In this document: positions 6,987-15,518 of the stretch, piece by piece
How the letters are laid out: every line of letters starts with the position of its first letter
Numbering within the stretch: position 1 is the first letter of the stretch
NCBI RefSeq assembly: GCF_051668705.1
Contig: NZ_CP196351.1
Span: forward strand, 2,728,001-2,792,000
Length of the DNA: 64,000 nt
From: Alterisphingorhabdus sp051668705
GTDB taxonomy: Bacteria > Pseudomonadota > Alphaproteobacteria > Sphingomonadales > Sphingomonadaceae
Direction of reading: 5' to 3'
Notes under the pieces: model-generated
Seen by the model: the letters and a program-made list of their open reading frames with translations, nothing else
Database searches by the model: none
Told to the model about the DNA's origin: nothing
Position numbers and translations under genes: made by a program

Positions 6987-7288
6987 TTCAATCCTCCTTG
7001 GGGGTTGGGTTCGCATATGAACCCTTGCCCTTCGGCGAGAATGGGGGTGGCAAGTGCAAGGAGGCTCCGAACGAGGGTCCGCGCAGCGCAGGCGCATGGG
7101 TGGATACGTTTGGATGCCTTGCACGCGCCAGGGGCAACGCCCCTTAGCTCTTAAAGTCGAGAAAACGCGCTGCCGCATGGCAGCACAAGACACGCATCAG
7201 GGATCTTCACCCGAATGGGCTGAGACAGCGCAAGCGGCTCAGTCGGCAAAGCCGATAGAGCCTGCCCGGATGCCCAGGATTTCTGCTA
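6987..7288. other. Intergenic region between the STAND gene and ardA
   Basis: About 300 bases, richer in G+C than both flanking genes, with no convincing gene. It holds several short hairpins: AGGGGC/GCCCCT around 7130-7145 and GCTGCC/GGCAGC at 7169-7184. On the minus strand the second is followed after three bases by TTTT and may end the STAND transcript. It should also contain the ardA promoter, which I could not place. Confidence 0.4.
7162..7184 (-). terminator. Possible terminator downstream of the REase-STAND gene
   Basis: On the minus strand, GCTGCC, loop ATGC, GGCAGC, then GCG and four T's. A short six-pair stem with a weak U-tract, about 105 bases beyond the stop codon. Confidence 0.3.
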
Positions 7289-9520
7289 TTAGTCTTTGAT
7301 TAAAGTACCGAATATTGACCGTATTTCATCGTTGCCTTCGATTTGATGACTGCTTTTTTTAGATACAGGGTGATAAGATCCTTCAGGTTCCATTCGGCCT
7401 TCGGACATTAGATCATCACGGCGCCGATCGATTTCTCGTGCTACATTCAAAGTAGGATATTTTCGACTCCGCATAAAAGAGGTCAAATTTTCTTCAAACT
7501 CATCTAGTTCCGCGACATTATCGCAATGGTGCATTTCATCATCAAGGTTTTGCTCAAGGCTCGCCATGGCCGCATGACTAGCTTCTGTGGCTAGTTCGCC
7601 ATCATCACCATAGCTATGCAGAGCATCATCAAGGCTTTGAATATCTTCAAAACTGAGCTCATTTGCAGAGTCGATCAAAAGAGCTGCGGTTGATTGCATA
7701 ATGACAGTTCGAAATCGCTGCTCAACTTCCCAAGGCAAGGTAACACTTATAGTCTTTTCTAAGAGGGCACACGCGGCACCCACCTCATCGCTCTCCATCG
7801 AACTGCTTTCAAATTCGTCGATAGCGTGTTCAAGTCGAACTATAAATGGTGCGTAGTCTATTTCAGTGCAGAAATCAGCCAGCATATCAATGCGATCATA
7901 ACGATCACCGAAATCAGCAGATTTCATCCGGTCAAATGCCTCAACCCATTTATCAGCAAGAGCCGATTTCTCTGCTTCCGTGGGATCGGTAGACAAAAAA
8001 ACTGACCAGAGTTCTTTTATTTCTGCAACGGTCTCGATGTACGGCAAGATCAGTGGGATTAGATTATCGTTAATGACAACAGATTGGAGAAAGTCTCGTA
8101 GGCCAGGATTAACAAAGATAGCGAAATCATGCACCACGCCTAGCACCGAGCCATCAAGGGTCTTGAAAGTTGACCGAAAACTCGCCTCCAAATTGGCCGG
8201 ATGGATATTGATACCCAATGATTCACTGACTCTCTTATAGCTTGCCTTGAGAGCTTTCACTGAGGCCGATCTACCATTGACGAACAGTGCAAGCATTAGA
8301 GCTTGTCCTGCCTCTTCTATATGTTGTCGATAAGGCCGCTCCCAGATCACTTGAGGGTTATCGAGAGCGTCTTCGATGACTTGAGTGATTGGTTCTTCGG
8401 CATTTGATAGGAAATCGCTTTGTGTAATCCGTTCTATAATCCGTGGACTAAAGTTTTCGTGGTCAATGATTTTCAAGTAGAAATCTTCGGATAAAACCGC
8501 TGCTTTTTGGTCAGAGGAAAGATTGGAAAAACTGAGATGATTGTATAAGATTTTAGCTTTGACGCCGCGAGTATATTGATCGACGTTCAAAACATATTCT
8601 CGGGCATTGATCTGGTCTGAAGATAGGCGCGATGCAAGCTCGCGTGCTTGAGCAAGGATGTAGTCACGTGTCGTCAATATGAATCTTAAATTAGCATGCG
8701 CTGCTATTCTTGAGAGCAAAGGTGGCAGACGAGTATCAACACTACGCACATGATCATTTGACAGCCTAACTTGTCCTAGAAAATCATCTAGCAAGATAAG
8801 GCGTTTCTCATTCTTGTCTGCGACAGTGAGAGCTTCTTGTAGCGAGTCTACTGCATAAATATTCCACCCTTGTTCTGCATGGAGCCACAGCAGCATTCTA
8901 GCCAAAGTGGTTTTACCTACACCGGGCGGTCCCTCAATAATGAGCGTGCCGTTTTGTTGAAGCATTTGCTCGGCATCACTAACGCTCTTGTTTTTCACGA
9001 ATTTGGGTATCATTTCTTTAATGATATCCATTTCAGCAGCAGTGCGATTATAAACGCCGCTATGCAGTATCCGTTCAAGCACTGCCGTGCTGCTAAGCCA
9101 TAGCTTAAAATTCTGTCGCTCTATCGACTCATATTTCCGTAAAAGATTGTTGAGTTCGCTTTGCCCCAAAATGTCATTTTTTGCTAGAGGAACGCCTTTC
9201 ATCGCTTCAACGATTTTGTCTTTACGATCAGGTGTAAGAGACACAGACGTAGCTAGGATATAGCGAGTTGGTTGAAGGCGGATGGCTTTTGCCGCTTCTT
9301 TTTTGACCGTACGCAAAAGACCATCGAAACCAGAGCCAAGATAATGTTTGGCTTGAATAATTATTTTGTCAGGCCCGTTAAGGTAACGTGCGTCTATGCC
9401 TTGATCCCTACCAGGCCCAAAGCTTTCCAGTTTGACGCCCCAATCAGCTTGTAAGAGGTCGCGGACTAATTCCTCAAAGTCGATATCTGAAAGCGTATGA
9501 AAATCGTATGTAGCTGCCAT
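7289..9520 (-). CDS. Mrr-type restriction endonuclease fused to a STAND NTPase (probable anti-phage protein)
   Basis: 743 residues. Residues about 10-120 form an Mrr/PD-(D/E)xK nuclease: FEELVRDLL (15-23), GRDQGIDARY (37-46) with the catalytic Asp, and IIIQAKHY (53-60) with the QxK motif. A P-loop NTPase follows: Walker A GPPGVGKTT (197-205), Walker B LILLDDF (241-247), and FILTTRDYILA as a sensor-like strand. The last 350 residues are helical. This layout matches proteins annotated as restriction endonuclease plus nSTAND3 domain. STAND ATPases with nuclease effectors act as phage sensors (for example Avs proteins), though this one is shorter and lacks obvious long repeats. It sits between ardA and the integrase of a mobile element. 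Confidence 0.85.
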   Translation of the reverse strand: MAATYDFHTLSDIDFEELVRDLLQADWGVKLESFGPGRDQGIDARYLNGPDKIIIQAKHYLGSGFDGLLRTVKKEAAKAIRLQPTRYILATSVSLTPDRKDKIVEAMKGVPLAKNDILGQSELNNLLRKYESIERQNFKLWLSSTAVLERILHSGVYNRTAAEMDIIKEMIPKFVKNKSVSDAEQMLQQNGTLIIEGPPGVGKTTLARMLLWLHAEQGWNIYAVDSLQEALTVADKNEKRLILLDDFLGQVRLSNDHVRSVDTRLPPLLSRIAAHANLRFILTTRDYILAQARELASRLSSDQINAREYVLNVDQYTRGVKAKILYNHLSFSNLSSDQKAAVLSEDFYLKIIDHENFSPRIIERITQSDFLSNAEEPITQVIEDALDNPQVIWERPYRQHIEEAGQALMLALFVNGRSASVKALKASYKRVSESLGINIHPANLEASFRSTFKTLDGSVLGVVHDFAIFVNPGLRDFLQSVVINDNLIPLILPYIETVAEIKELWSVFLSTDPTEAEKSALADKWVEAFDRMKSADFGDRYDRIDMLADFCTEIDYAPFIVRLEHAIDEFESSSMESDEVGAACALLEKTISVTLPWEVEQRFRTVIMQSTAALLIDSANELSFEDIQSLDDALHSYGDDGELATEASHAAMASLEQNLDDEMHHCDNVAELDEFEENLTSFMRSRKYPTLNVAREIDRRRDDLMSEGRMEPEGSYHPVSKKSSHQIEGNDEIRSIFGTLIKD

Positions 9521-9829
9521 GCTTGATAATATCCGATATTCCTGCTTTCGGTAGTTATTGGGCTTCCAACTATAAGCACTTTCACTTTGTTTTCACAGTG
9601 CAAATTAAAGGGTTTTCATTGAATCTAGTTTAGACGCCTCAATCGCGTCCTTTTGCCGGGTCGTTCTAGCCCAGCAATCAAACCTCATACCATCAAGCGG
9701 CAAGCCGCTGCTTCTCTGATCGTTACGCTTCTTGTGAAGGGGCGAATGATGGCGGTGTGCTGACTGGTCCTTGTTGATCTCCCACAAAGGCCGCGCTGGT
9801 TGCGGTCTTGCAAAACAGGGAGGTCAAAT
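9521..9829. other. Intergenic region between divergent genes, with two hairpins
   Basis: About 310 bases without a supported gene (a 60-codon minus-strand frame has no start signal). Two hairpins can be drawn: AGCGG/CCGCT at 9696-9709 and an 8-pair stem at 9787-9794/9802-9809 with loop GCTGGTT. The second ends eight bases before the AGGGAGG ribosome-binding site of the 55-aa gene, so it may be part of a structured leader. Confidence 0.35.
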
Positions 9830-9997
9830 ATGAAAGATCAATTCAATATCGCAGCACTTGCAACTTTATCAAAAACCGAGCTTTTAGCGCTGCTGGCCAA
9901 TCTGCAAAGCCAGCTTAATGTTTCAACTTCTGACGCAGAGCATGCATGTATCAAGGCGCGACTTAACAAAATCTCGCATGCCCTCACTCTCAAATAA
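9830..9997 (+). CDS. Small element protein, 55 aa
   Basis: The ATG at 9830 follows GGGAGG at six bases, a strong start signal. The product is a short, predicted all-helical protein (ALATLSKTELLALLANLQSQL, then DAEHACIKARLNKISHAL). Such 50-60-residue helical ORFs are common next to integrases in sphingomonad elements, but I know no function. It lies divergent from the STAND gene and convergent with the integrase. Confidence 0.6.
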   Translation: MKDQFNIAALATLSKTELLALLANLQSQLNVSTSDAEHACIKARLNKISHALTLK

Positions 9998-10170
9998 GGT
10001 GAGGCGCTGGCCTGCAGTATTTTGCAAATTAGGAACAACAAGAACCCCAACGTTAAAAACAGAGTTAAGGTCGCCAGCGGCGAACTCTGTTGCTTTTGGG
10101 GGCGCGAAACGTGAGGGCGTTTGAGGCTCTGCACGCCTTATACCCAAGTTCGCTTTAAGCCGAGATCACA

Positions 10171-10243
10171 AACGAGAAGCACCAGCGGTGCTTTGTGACA
10201 TCGGCGACGCTTGCGCGTAATCACCGGCTATCGAGCTCGATAG
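10171..10243. terminator. Hairpins at the 3' side of the integrase gene
   Basis: A perfect 16-bp palindrome CTATCGAGCTCGATAG (10228-10243) directly abuts the integrase stop codon. About 45 bases further is AGCACC-AGC-GGTGCT (10171-10185), followed by TTTG on the plus strand. Neither has a classical U-run, so termination is possible but not certain. Confidence 0.3.
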
Positions 10244-11554
10244 CTAGTTCGGTGCGCGCCGACGCTTTGAGCGACGCGTCTTTGTCGCGTCCTTTGCTTT
10301 TATAGATTGCACGGCTTTTGCCTTAGCTTCCAGTTCATCAATCTCAGCATTCATTTCAGTATGCATCGCATCCCAGCCAGTAATGCCCATCAATACACGA
10401 TCTGCATGTTTGATGGTGTTAACGTGGCCATAGTGCTGCTCAATCATCTTGACAGATGTGCCCATTTGTTGGGCCAGAATATAGACGTCCACGCCAGCCG
10501 ATAGCCGAAGTGTCGCATAGGTATGACGAAAACAATAAGTCGTGCGCGGCAAGCCATTAGCACCCTCGCGCAACTTGGTATATTCGAACAATTGCTCAAC
10601 CGTGTCGCGATATAGCCCTTTGGCAGGCTTGCCATTGATAATGGTAAAAACGGCATCATCTGGCTCTGTAGCCTTGGATAGGTCGCGCACCCGGTCGAGA
10701 TATTTGCCAACGCTTAATGGCGCAATCAGCTTACGCTCTTTGCCTTTTCCGCGCACATCAAGAACAAGAATTTCCTGCCCATCTTTGTCTTTAGCAATGG
10801 TTATATCGCGCCAGCGTAAATTCTTAGCCTCTGGCGGTCGCATGCCTGTGTTGCACATAACTAGCATGAAATTATAGCATATGTTGCGATACCAAACCCC
10901 TTGCGGAGTTGTCGCCTCCTTGATCCACTTTCGCCCCTTGGTGTGCAGTTTGCGATATTCTTCGAGCGTGAAGGCTTCCCTTCGATTGGTTTTGAGCTTC
11001 GGCATACCTTCAAAGCGGTGGCTTGCAGGGATGTAGCGCTTACTAATCGCATAATTCATTATGGCCGCAAGAATGCTCATTTCGATGCGAATGGTGGAAT
11101 CGCTAATTGGCCGTCCGAAACGGCCCTGGCCATTTTCCCTGCGCCAAAGCGGATAATCGGCCCATTTATCCTGCTTGATCAGGTGAATTTGTGCGCTTCC
11201 TATGTAGTTGTTAAGAGGACCATCGACCTTGTTTTTGACGTTGATCGAACGCGCTTGGCTAATCTCGCCAGCGTTGGCTCGGCGCTGTTGCGTATCGGCA
11301 TATTCCTCCGCCACTTGCAAGAAGGGGCGATTGAATACCGGAACATCGTGCTTCATGCGAAATCGAATGTCGGCATACTCATCCAACGCACGGTCACGAG
11401 CAGTCTGTCTGTCTGCGGTGCGGAGAGAGATCGTTTTGTAGCGATCCTCGTTCTGGATTCTAATCCGGCAGTAAAAATTGTCATGCGCGACATCTCCGCG
11501 CCTAAAGATAATCAAGCCCGGTTTGATCTTCTCTTTATCAATGATGAAGCTCAT
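10244..11554 (-). CDS. int: Tyrosine recombinase / integrase of the island
   Basis: 436 residues. An N-terminal arm/core-binding region (about 1-190) precedes the catalytic domain. MCNTGMRPPEAKNLRW carries the first catalytic Arg, and YCFRHTYATLRLSAGVD the second Arg with Tyr in place of the usual first His of HxxR. MGTSVKMIEQHYGHV carries the nucleophilic Tyr. A basic, Lys/Arg-rich tail ends the protein. Such enzymes integrate ICEs and prophages, often into tRNA 3' ends. An 11-bp tRNA-Gly-like 3' end lies 136 bases upstream of the start, with repeated 9-mers between, which fits an att region. The gene is at the inferred right edge of the island. Confidence 0.93.
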   Translation of the reverse strand: MSFIIDKEKIKPGLIIFRRGDVAHDNFYCRIRIQNEDRYKTISLRTADRQTARDRALDEYADIRFRMKHDVPVFNRPFLQVAEEYADTQQRRANAGEISQARSINVKNKVDGPLNNYIGSAQIHLIKQDKWADYPLWRRENGQGRFGRPISDSTIRIEMSILAAIMNYAISKRYIPASHRFEGMPKLKTNRREAFTLEEYRKLHTKGRKWIKEATTPQGVWYRNICYNFMLVMCNTGMRPPEAKNLRWRDITIAKDKDGQEILVLDVRGKGKERKLIAPLSVGKYLDRVRDLSKATEPDDAVFTIINGKPAKGLYRDTVEQLFEYTKLREGANGLPRTTYCFRHTYATLRLSAGVDVYILAQQMGTSVKMIEQHYGHVNTIKHADRVLMGITGWDAMHTEMNAEIDELEAKAKAVQSIKAKDATKTRRSKRRRAPN

Positions 11555-11568
11555 CTCTTAATTTCCCA

Positions 11569-11638
11569 CTGTGCAGAAACTGTGCAGATTTGCGCCGCAA
11601 CTGCTTGATTTTTCACACCTGTGTAGGTTCTGTGTGGG
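11569..11638. repeat. Four 9-bp direct repeats, candidate integrase arm-type sites
   Basis: CTGTGCAGA at 11569 and 11580, CTGTGTAGG at 11619, and CTGTGTGGG at 11630, all on the plus strand. Each pair is spaced 11 bp (one helical turn); the pairs are 50 bp apart. They lie between the integrase start codon and the putative core site, the usual place for arm-type sites of tyrosine integrases. Confidence 0.5.
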
Positions 11639-11689
11639 TAATTATAACATAAAATATTGTTTATTTATAGATGTTTATTTTAATCTTAT

Positions 11690-11700
11690 CACCCGCTCCA
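11690..11700 (+). other. Putative right attachment site (tRNA-Gly 3'-end fragment)
   Basis: CACCCGCTCCA is the 3' end, including CCA, that I would expect of an alphaproteobacterial tRNA-Gly gene. The bases before it do not form a T-arm, so this is a fragment and not a tRNA gene. The natural reading is the element-distal copy of the core sequence, with the intact tRNA left of the window. Eleven bases alone are weak evidence; the neighbouring integrase and repeats raise its likelihood. Confidence 0.4.
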
Positions 11701-11771
11701 GTATTTTCGAAATAAAATCAGAAAACCGCCACTGGCGAAACCCATATACTATGGTCTATGCAAGATCTTAT

Positions 11772-14195
11772 TCAGGGTTTTTCAGCGGTTATCAATTCAG
11801 CTTTTGTCATACCGCCATATTTACGCAAAAGTGCGGCGGCGTCTTTGAACAATCCCCGAATATTATTTCTGACTTTGGCGTTTGATCGAGAAATCGCATA
11901 ATCTAGAACTGTCATTCCATCATTAATGAATACGTTTGGGTTTCCGCCAGCCTCTAATAAGGCTGTTATCATATGTAAGTCTTCACTGTAGAGAAGGCGG
12001 GTCATCGCGACTTCTAAGGGGAGACGATCAATACTATCAGGTTGATTTGGATCTGCACCATAATCCAAAAGCAGCTGCACGGAATTTTTCCCATGCTGAA
12101 TACAGGTGTTCAGCGCCATATCATCTGAGGGAAATCGAGCTTGCTTAGCCTCCCCTCCGACTTGGCGTGGGCGGTACCCAAGTTTTAAATAATATTCCAG
12201 AACCCCTGTGCCCTGACGCGCCGTCCAAAAACAAAGCTGTTGCAAGAAATGATCGCCACTTAGACCGGTTTTATCAGGACGTCCCCCAAATTCCAGAGCC
12301 AGTTCTATAGCATCAAGATTTGTGTGTTTTCGATAATCAAAAAGCGCATTACGTAATGGTGAGTCCCATTCAGAATTCAAATATTCAATGTTCGATCTTT
12401 CTATGACACTTTTTATAATATCGGTATTTCCGATGTTGAATGCCAAAAGAGTATTTGCAGTTCGCGGACGGTTTTTGAACAATGTATCGACAAAGAGTGA
12501 GTGCCAGCTCAACTTAGCCTCGCCACCCACCATCGGATGCACCGGAATATCGGGATCCATGCCATGTGACAGTAACCATTCAACAATGTGATGTTGATTT
12601 TCGAATATAGCGGCGGTTAATGCACTTTCGCCATGCCCCCGCATTAATCCGCCAGACTCTTCGATTAGCTGGCGTGTTTTTTCAAGGTCACCTGCTTTTA
12701 TTACATCATATAATTTGGCAGCTTCCGACAAGGATTTTTCGATCAGCATGCTTACTGTTGACCGGTCCTGTCCTTTGACCGCAAATATCAATTTATCAAA
12801 ATCCGATCCTGACAAACGATGCAACGAATGCCCTTCCAGCACCAACAATATTAAAATGTCGTCAGAAAAATATGCATTTGCCGCTCTCCAGGCTTCCTCT
12901 TCGCGACGAGATCGAGACTCTACCCGAGCAACTTTCGGTATAAGCATACGCACTATATCGCCCAAGCCATTAGCGGCAGCTATCTGTACGAGGGATAATC
13001 CTGCACTTTTGCGATTAGCAAAATTGTTTTGATGGTGATTTGCGTCAGCACCATATTCCAACAGCAGTTTGAGTAACCCGCTTGACTTCTGATGCACTGC
13101 AATGAGCGCCGCTTCTCCAAGTGCCTCTTTATCTTTTTCAAAAGAAAGAATAGGCAACATTAGATCGGATCGTCCTAAAGCAGTGGCAACCGAAATGGGG
13201 CGGCCATAAAGAGGCATATCATTAGTGAAGTTACGTGGTTGCACTCTATCAATTGGCTGTAAGCTTTTACTGCGCTGATCATGTTCGGCGCCAGCCTCTA
13301 GCAAAAGAGAAACAGCATTAGCGTTGCCGCCAATAAGGGCAATATTCAGGACAGTGGGGCACTCTTCGCAGGACAGATTGGGGTCAGCACCTGCATTGAT
13401 GAGAATTTTCACCAAATCCGCATCGCCGCGCATGGCCGCCCAAGACAATGCGGACATATCCCAATCATCAAGAACATTTGGATTAGCACCATCTGAAAGA
13501 TACTGTTTTGTGGCAGTAACGTCACCCATTCTCGCAGCAGACGATAATGAAGATGGAGATTTCAGATTTCTGGTTGCTTCAATCCAATCAGATATTGATA
13601 GATAATTTGAGCGTTTAACTTTCTTATCAGTACTGTCAGTCTGTTCCGGCTTTTGCCGGCATAAGTCTGGATATGGAAATTGCGGATCATTAACCAAAGC
13701 CTGATTATAGCGTGCTGCATAGTTTAGATAGACATCTCGCCAAGCGACATCTCCTCTCCCCCCAATTGCATCGCTAAAAAATATATTGGATTCAATCAGG
13801 GAATCGGGTGGATCTATCAAACATATTATTCCGGGGCGCAACGATCCAGCCCACGCATGTGTTATTTCTAGAAACAATACCTTGCCATCTTTAACCGCTT
13901 TTTGCGCTTCGGCAATCGGGTCTTTGGTCCGTAGATCTTCAACCCCTTTGGCGAAGGGTTCTCCCAGACACTTGCGCTCATCCACAGTTAACAATTCTGT
14001 TGATGATAAATCCAGAGCGCACTTTTCAGTAAAAGTAATTGCAAGTTTCTGCGCATTAGCAGCCAAAATTTTTTTATCTGTATCTGGAGTTTTCTGCTGT
14101 AAAGGAGCAGCGATTGCGAGGTTCGAAATTGAAAACAAGCAAAAGAAAAGCAGAATGGCTTTGGTACGGATGGCCTGTATGTACTTAATATTCAT
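11772..14195 (-). CDS. Secreted ankyrin-repeat protein, 807 aa
   Basis: An N-terminal signal peptide (ILLFFCLFSISNLAIAA, about residues 14-30) directs it to the periplasm. Residues 31-200 form an unrecognised domain with several Cys. From about 215 on there are ankyrin repeats, recognisable by GADPN/GANPN turns: DGANPNVLDDW, NAGADPNLSC, LEAGAEHDQ, EYGADANHH, DYGADPNQP, EAGGNPNVF. Ankyrin repeats bind protein partners; the partner is unknown. It is the first gene beyond the presumed island boundary and is convergent with nothing nearby. A host-interaction role is possible but export to other cells is not indicated. Confidence 0.85.
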   Translation of the reverse strand: MNIKYIQAIRTKAILLFFCLFSISNLAIAAPLQQKTPDTDKKILAANAQKLAITFTEKCALDLSSTELLTVDERKCLGEPFAKGVEDLRTKDPIAEAQKAVKDGKVLFLEITHAWAGSLRPGIICLIDPPDSLIESNIFFSDAIGGRGDVAWRDVYLNYAARYNQALVNDPQFPYPDLCRQKPEQTDSTDKKVKRSNYLSISDWIEATRNLKSPSSLSSAARMGDVTATKQYLSDGANPNVLDDWDMSALSWAAMRGDADLVKILINAGADPNLSCEECPTVLNIALIGGNANAVSLLLEAGAEHDQRSKSLQPIDRVQPRNFTNDMPLYGRPISVATALGRSDLMLPILSFEKDKEALGEAALIAVHQKSSGLLKLLLEYGADANHHQNNFANRKSAGLSLVQIAAANGLGDIVRMLIPKVARVESRSRREEEAWRAANAYFSDDILILLVLEGHSLHRLSGSDFDKLIFAVKGQDRSTVSMLIEKSLSEAAKLYDVIKAGDLEKTRQLIEESGGLMRGHGESALTAAIFENQHHIVEWLLSHGMDPDIPVHPMVGGEAKLSWHSLFVDTLFKNRPRTANTLLAFNIGNTDIIKSVIERSNIEYLNSEWDSPLRNALFDYRKHTNLDAIELALEFGGRPDKTGLSGDHFLQQLCFWTARQGTGVLEYYLKLGYRPRQVGGEAKQARFPSDDMALNTCIQHGKNSVQLLLDYGADPNQPDSIDRLPLEVAMTRLLYSEDLHMITALLEAGGNPNVFINDGMTVLDYAISRSNAKVRNNIRGLFKDAAALLRKYGGMTKAELITAEKP

Positions 14196-14455
14196 ACTAT
14201 GATTTATCCGGTTAATGGCTTTTGCAATCAGCTTTCAAATATTTAAGTTACTCTCAATAACAAAATAGCGCCTATCTTAAAAATCCGCAAATACATAAGC
14301 GATTATAGCTATCGGAAAGTTTCTGAAGGCGGTTGAAAGAATCCGTCCCGAGAGAGCCATCATCTACTCTGAGGTGACTGCAATCATATCGACAAATGCC
14401 TCACATTTATATTATATACAGCCTATAAATATGTCTGCGTTGAAAGGGAATTGTG

Positions 14456-15316
14456 ATGCGCAAATATGCCGGTTTAGCCATTTTGGGCGCGCTGCTTCTG
14501 TCTGCCTGTGACCAGCAAGATGTGAGCGAAGGCGATAATGCGGGTGCACAAGAAGCAGATATCTTTGGCAGCAAAGGCCTAGGCCATGATGGCGGCGATG
14601 CCGCAACACGCGCCGAAATCTCTTTTGATGGAGACTTCACCGCGGGCCAATCGCAACAGGTGACGCTGCGCCTGGTAGATAAAGTTACAGGCGACCCTTT
14701 AGGGCCTGATGACATTGCCATTGCCCACACCAAAAAGGTGCATCTGCTGATCATCGACAAAAGCCTGTCAGATTATCATCATATCCACCCTCTTCCCGGC
14801 AAAAACCTTGGCGAATGGGTGTTCGATTTTGCGCCTCGGCTTTCCACCAATTATCGCGTCTGGGCCGATATTGTGCCCGTTAATGGCAATCAGGAATATG
14901 TCGGCGCGATTATCAATGCAGGAAATGAAGCCGCAAAAACCCCTGACACAGCAGAGGTTTTGGAAGTGACAAGTGATGGACTGAATTTCAGCCTGTCATT
15001 TGACGGTCCATTAAAGGCCGGAGAAAATGTGATAGGCAGCGTTTCCATCAAGGATGCAAGCACACAAGAACCATTCACGCAGTTAGAGCCCATCATGGGG
15101 GCGTTCGGCCATGTAGTCGCTTTTGCTGGGGATTGGGACTCGATTGAACATGTCCATCCACGTGGGCCAGAACCCACATCTGATGATGAGCGCAGCGGAC
15201 CGGTGTTAACCTTCCATATGCGCCCAGCGAAAAGCGGAACGATGAAGATATTCGTGCAAACACAGGTGAATGGCAAAGATGTATTCGCGCCATTCACCGT
15301 GCAGGTTGTTGAGTAA
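14456..15316 (+). CDS. Lipoprotein with two His-motif beta-sandwich domains (YtkA-like)
   Basis: 286 residues from the ATG at 14456; an in-frame GTG just before it is possible. The signal sequence ends in a lipobox LLLSAC, so it should be an outer- or inner-membrane-anchored periplasmic lipoprotein. Two similar halves follow, each ending near a His cluster: DYHHIHPLP (about residue 106) and IEHVHPRGP (about 230). The first half has LRLVDKVTGDPL and the second SVSIKDASTQEP, similar Ig-like strands. This resembles YtkA-like or FixH-like extracellular domains often linked to metals, but no metal ligand set is proven. Confidence 0.6.
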   Translation: MRKYAGLAILGALLLSACDQQDVSEGDNAGAQEADIFGSKGLGHDGGDAATRAEISFDGDFTAGQSQQVTLRLVDKVTGDPLGPDDIAIAHTKKVHLLIIDKSLSDYHHIHPLPGKNLGEWVFDFAPRLSTNYRVWADIVPVNGNQEYVGAIINAGNEAAKTPDTAEVLEVTSDGLNFSLSFDGPLKAGENVIGSVSIKDASTQEPFTQLEPIMGAFGHVVAFAGDWDSIEHVHPRGPEPTSDDERSGPVLTFHMRPAKSGTMKIFVQTQVNGKDVFAPFTVQVVE

Positions 15317-15319
15317 GAT

Positions 15320-15338
15320 AAGCCGTATTTATCGGCTT
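15320..15338. terminator. Possible bidirectional terminator between convergent genes
   Basis: AAGCCG, loop TATTTAT, CGGCTT, lying just after the lipoprotein stop and just before the end of the convergent 57-aa gene. No long U-run on either strand. Confidence 0.35.
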
Positions 15339-15344
15339 CTGCGC

Positions 15345-15518
15345 CTAGCTGGCGCCGATTTTTGCGGCCACTTCCTCGACGCTGCCCACAACCAGCAGAG
15401 GTGAACCGCCGACCATGCCGACATTGGTCTGGCCATTTTCACCAGTGCGCAGCCACGCAATATTATCGACCACAACCATATAGTCACCGCCGCGCGAATC
15501 GAGTTTAACAAGCTTCAT
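15345..15518 (-). CDS. Small conserved-looking protein, 57 aa (FlbD-like pattern)
   Basis: The ATG at 15518 follows AGGAG at eight bases. The sequence starts MKLVKLDSRGG, followed by VVVDNIAWLRTGENGQTNVGMVGGSPLLVVGSVEEVAAKI. A strand, then NIAWL, then a Gly turn, then V-hydrophobic-S-x-E-E-V is the pattern of small FlbD-like/DUF proteins that bind nucleic acid or protein. No flagellar genes are near, so the function is unknown. Confidence 0.65.
   Translation of the reverse strand: MKLVKLDSRGGDYMVVVDNIAWLRTGENGQTNVGMVGGSPLLVVGSVEEVAAKIGAS

Noticed and set aside
9605..9787. 60-codon minus-strand frame between the STAND gene and the 55-aa gene
   Set aside because: No ribosome-binding site, odd composition, overlaps the hairpin region.
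9838..10134. 98-codon minus-strand frame opposite the 55-aa gene
   Set aside because: The plus-strand 55-aa gene has a strong ribosome-binding site; this frame has none.
10901..11608. 235-codon frame antisense to the integrase
   Set aside because: Shadow of the integrase gene; no family features and no start signal.
11641..11700. A complete tRNA-Gly gene
   Set aside because: Only the last 11 bases match; no T-arm, anticodon arm or acceptor 5' strand is present.
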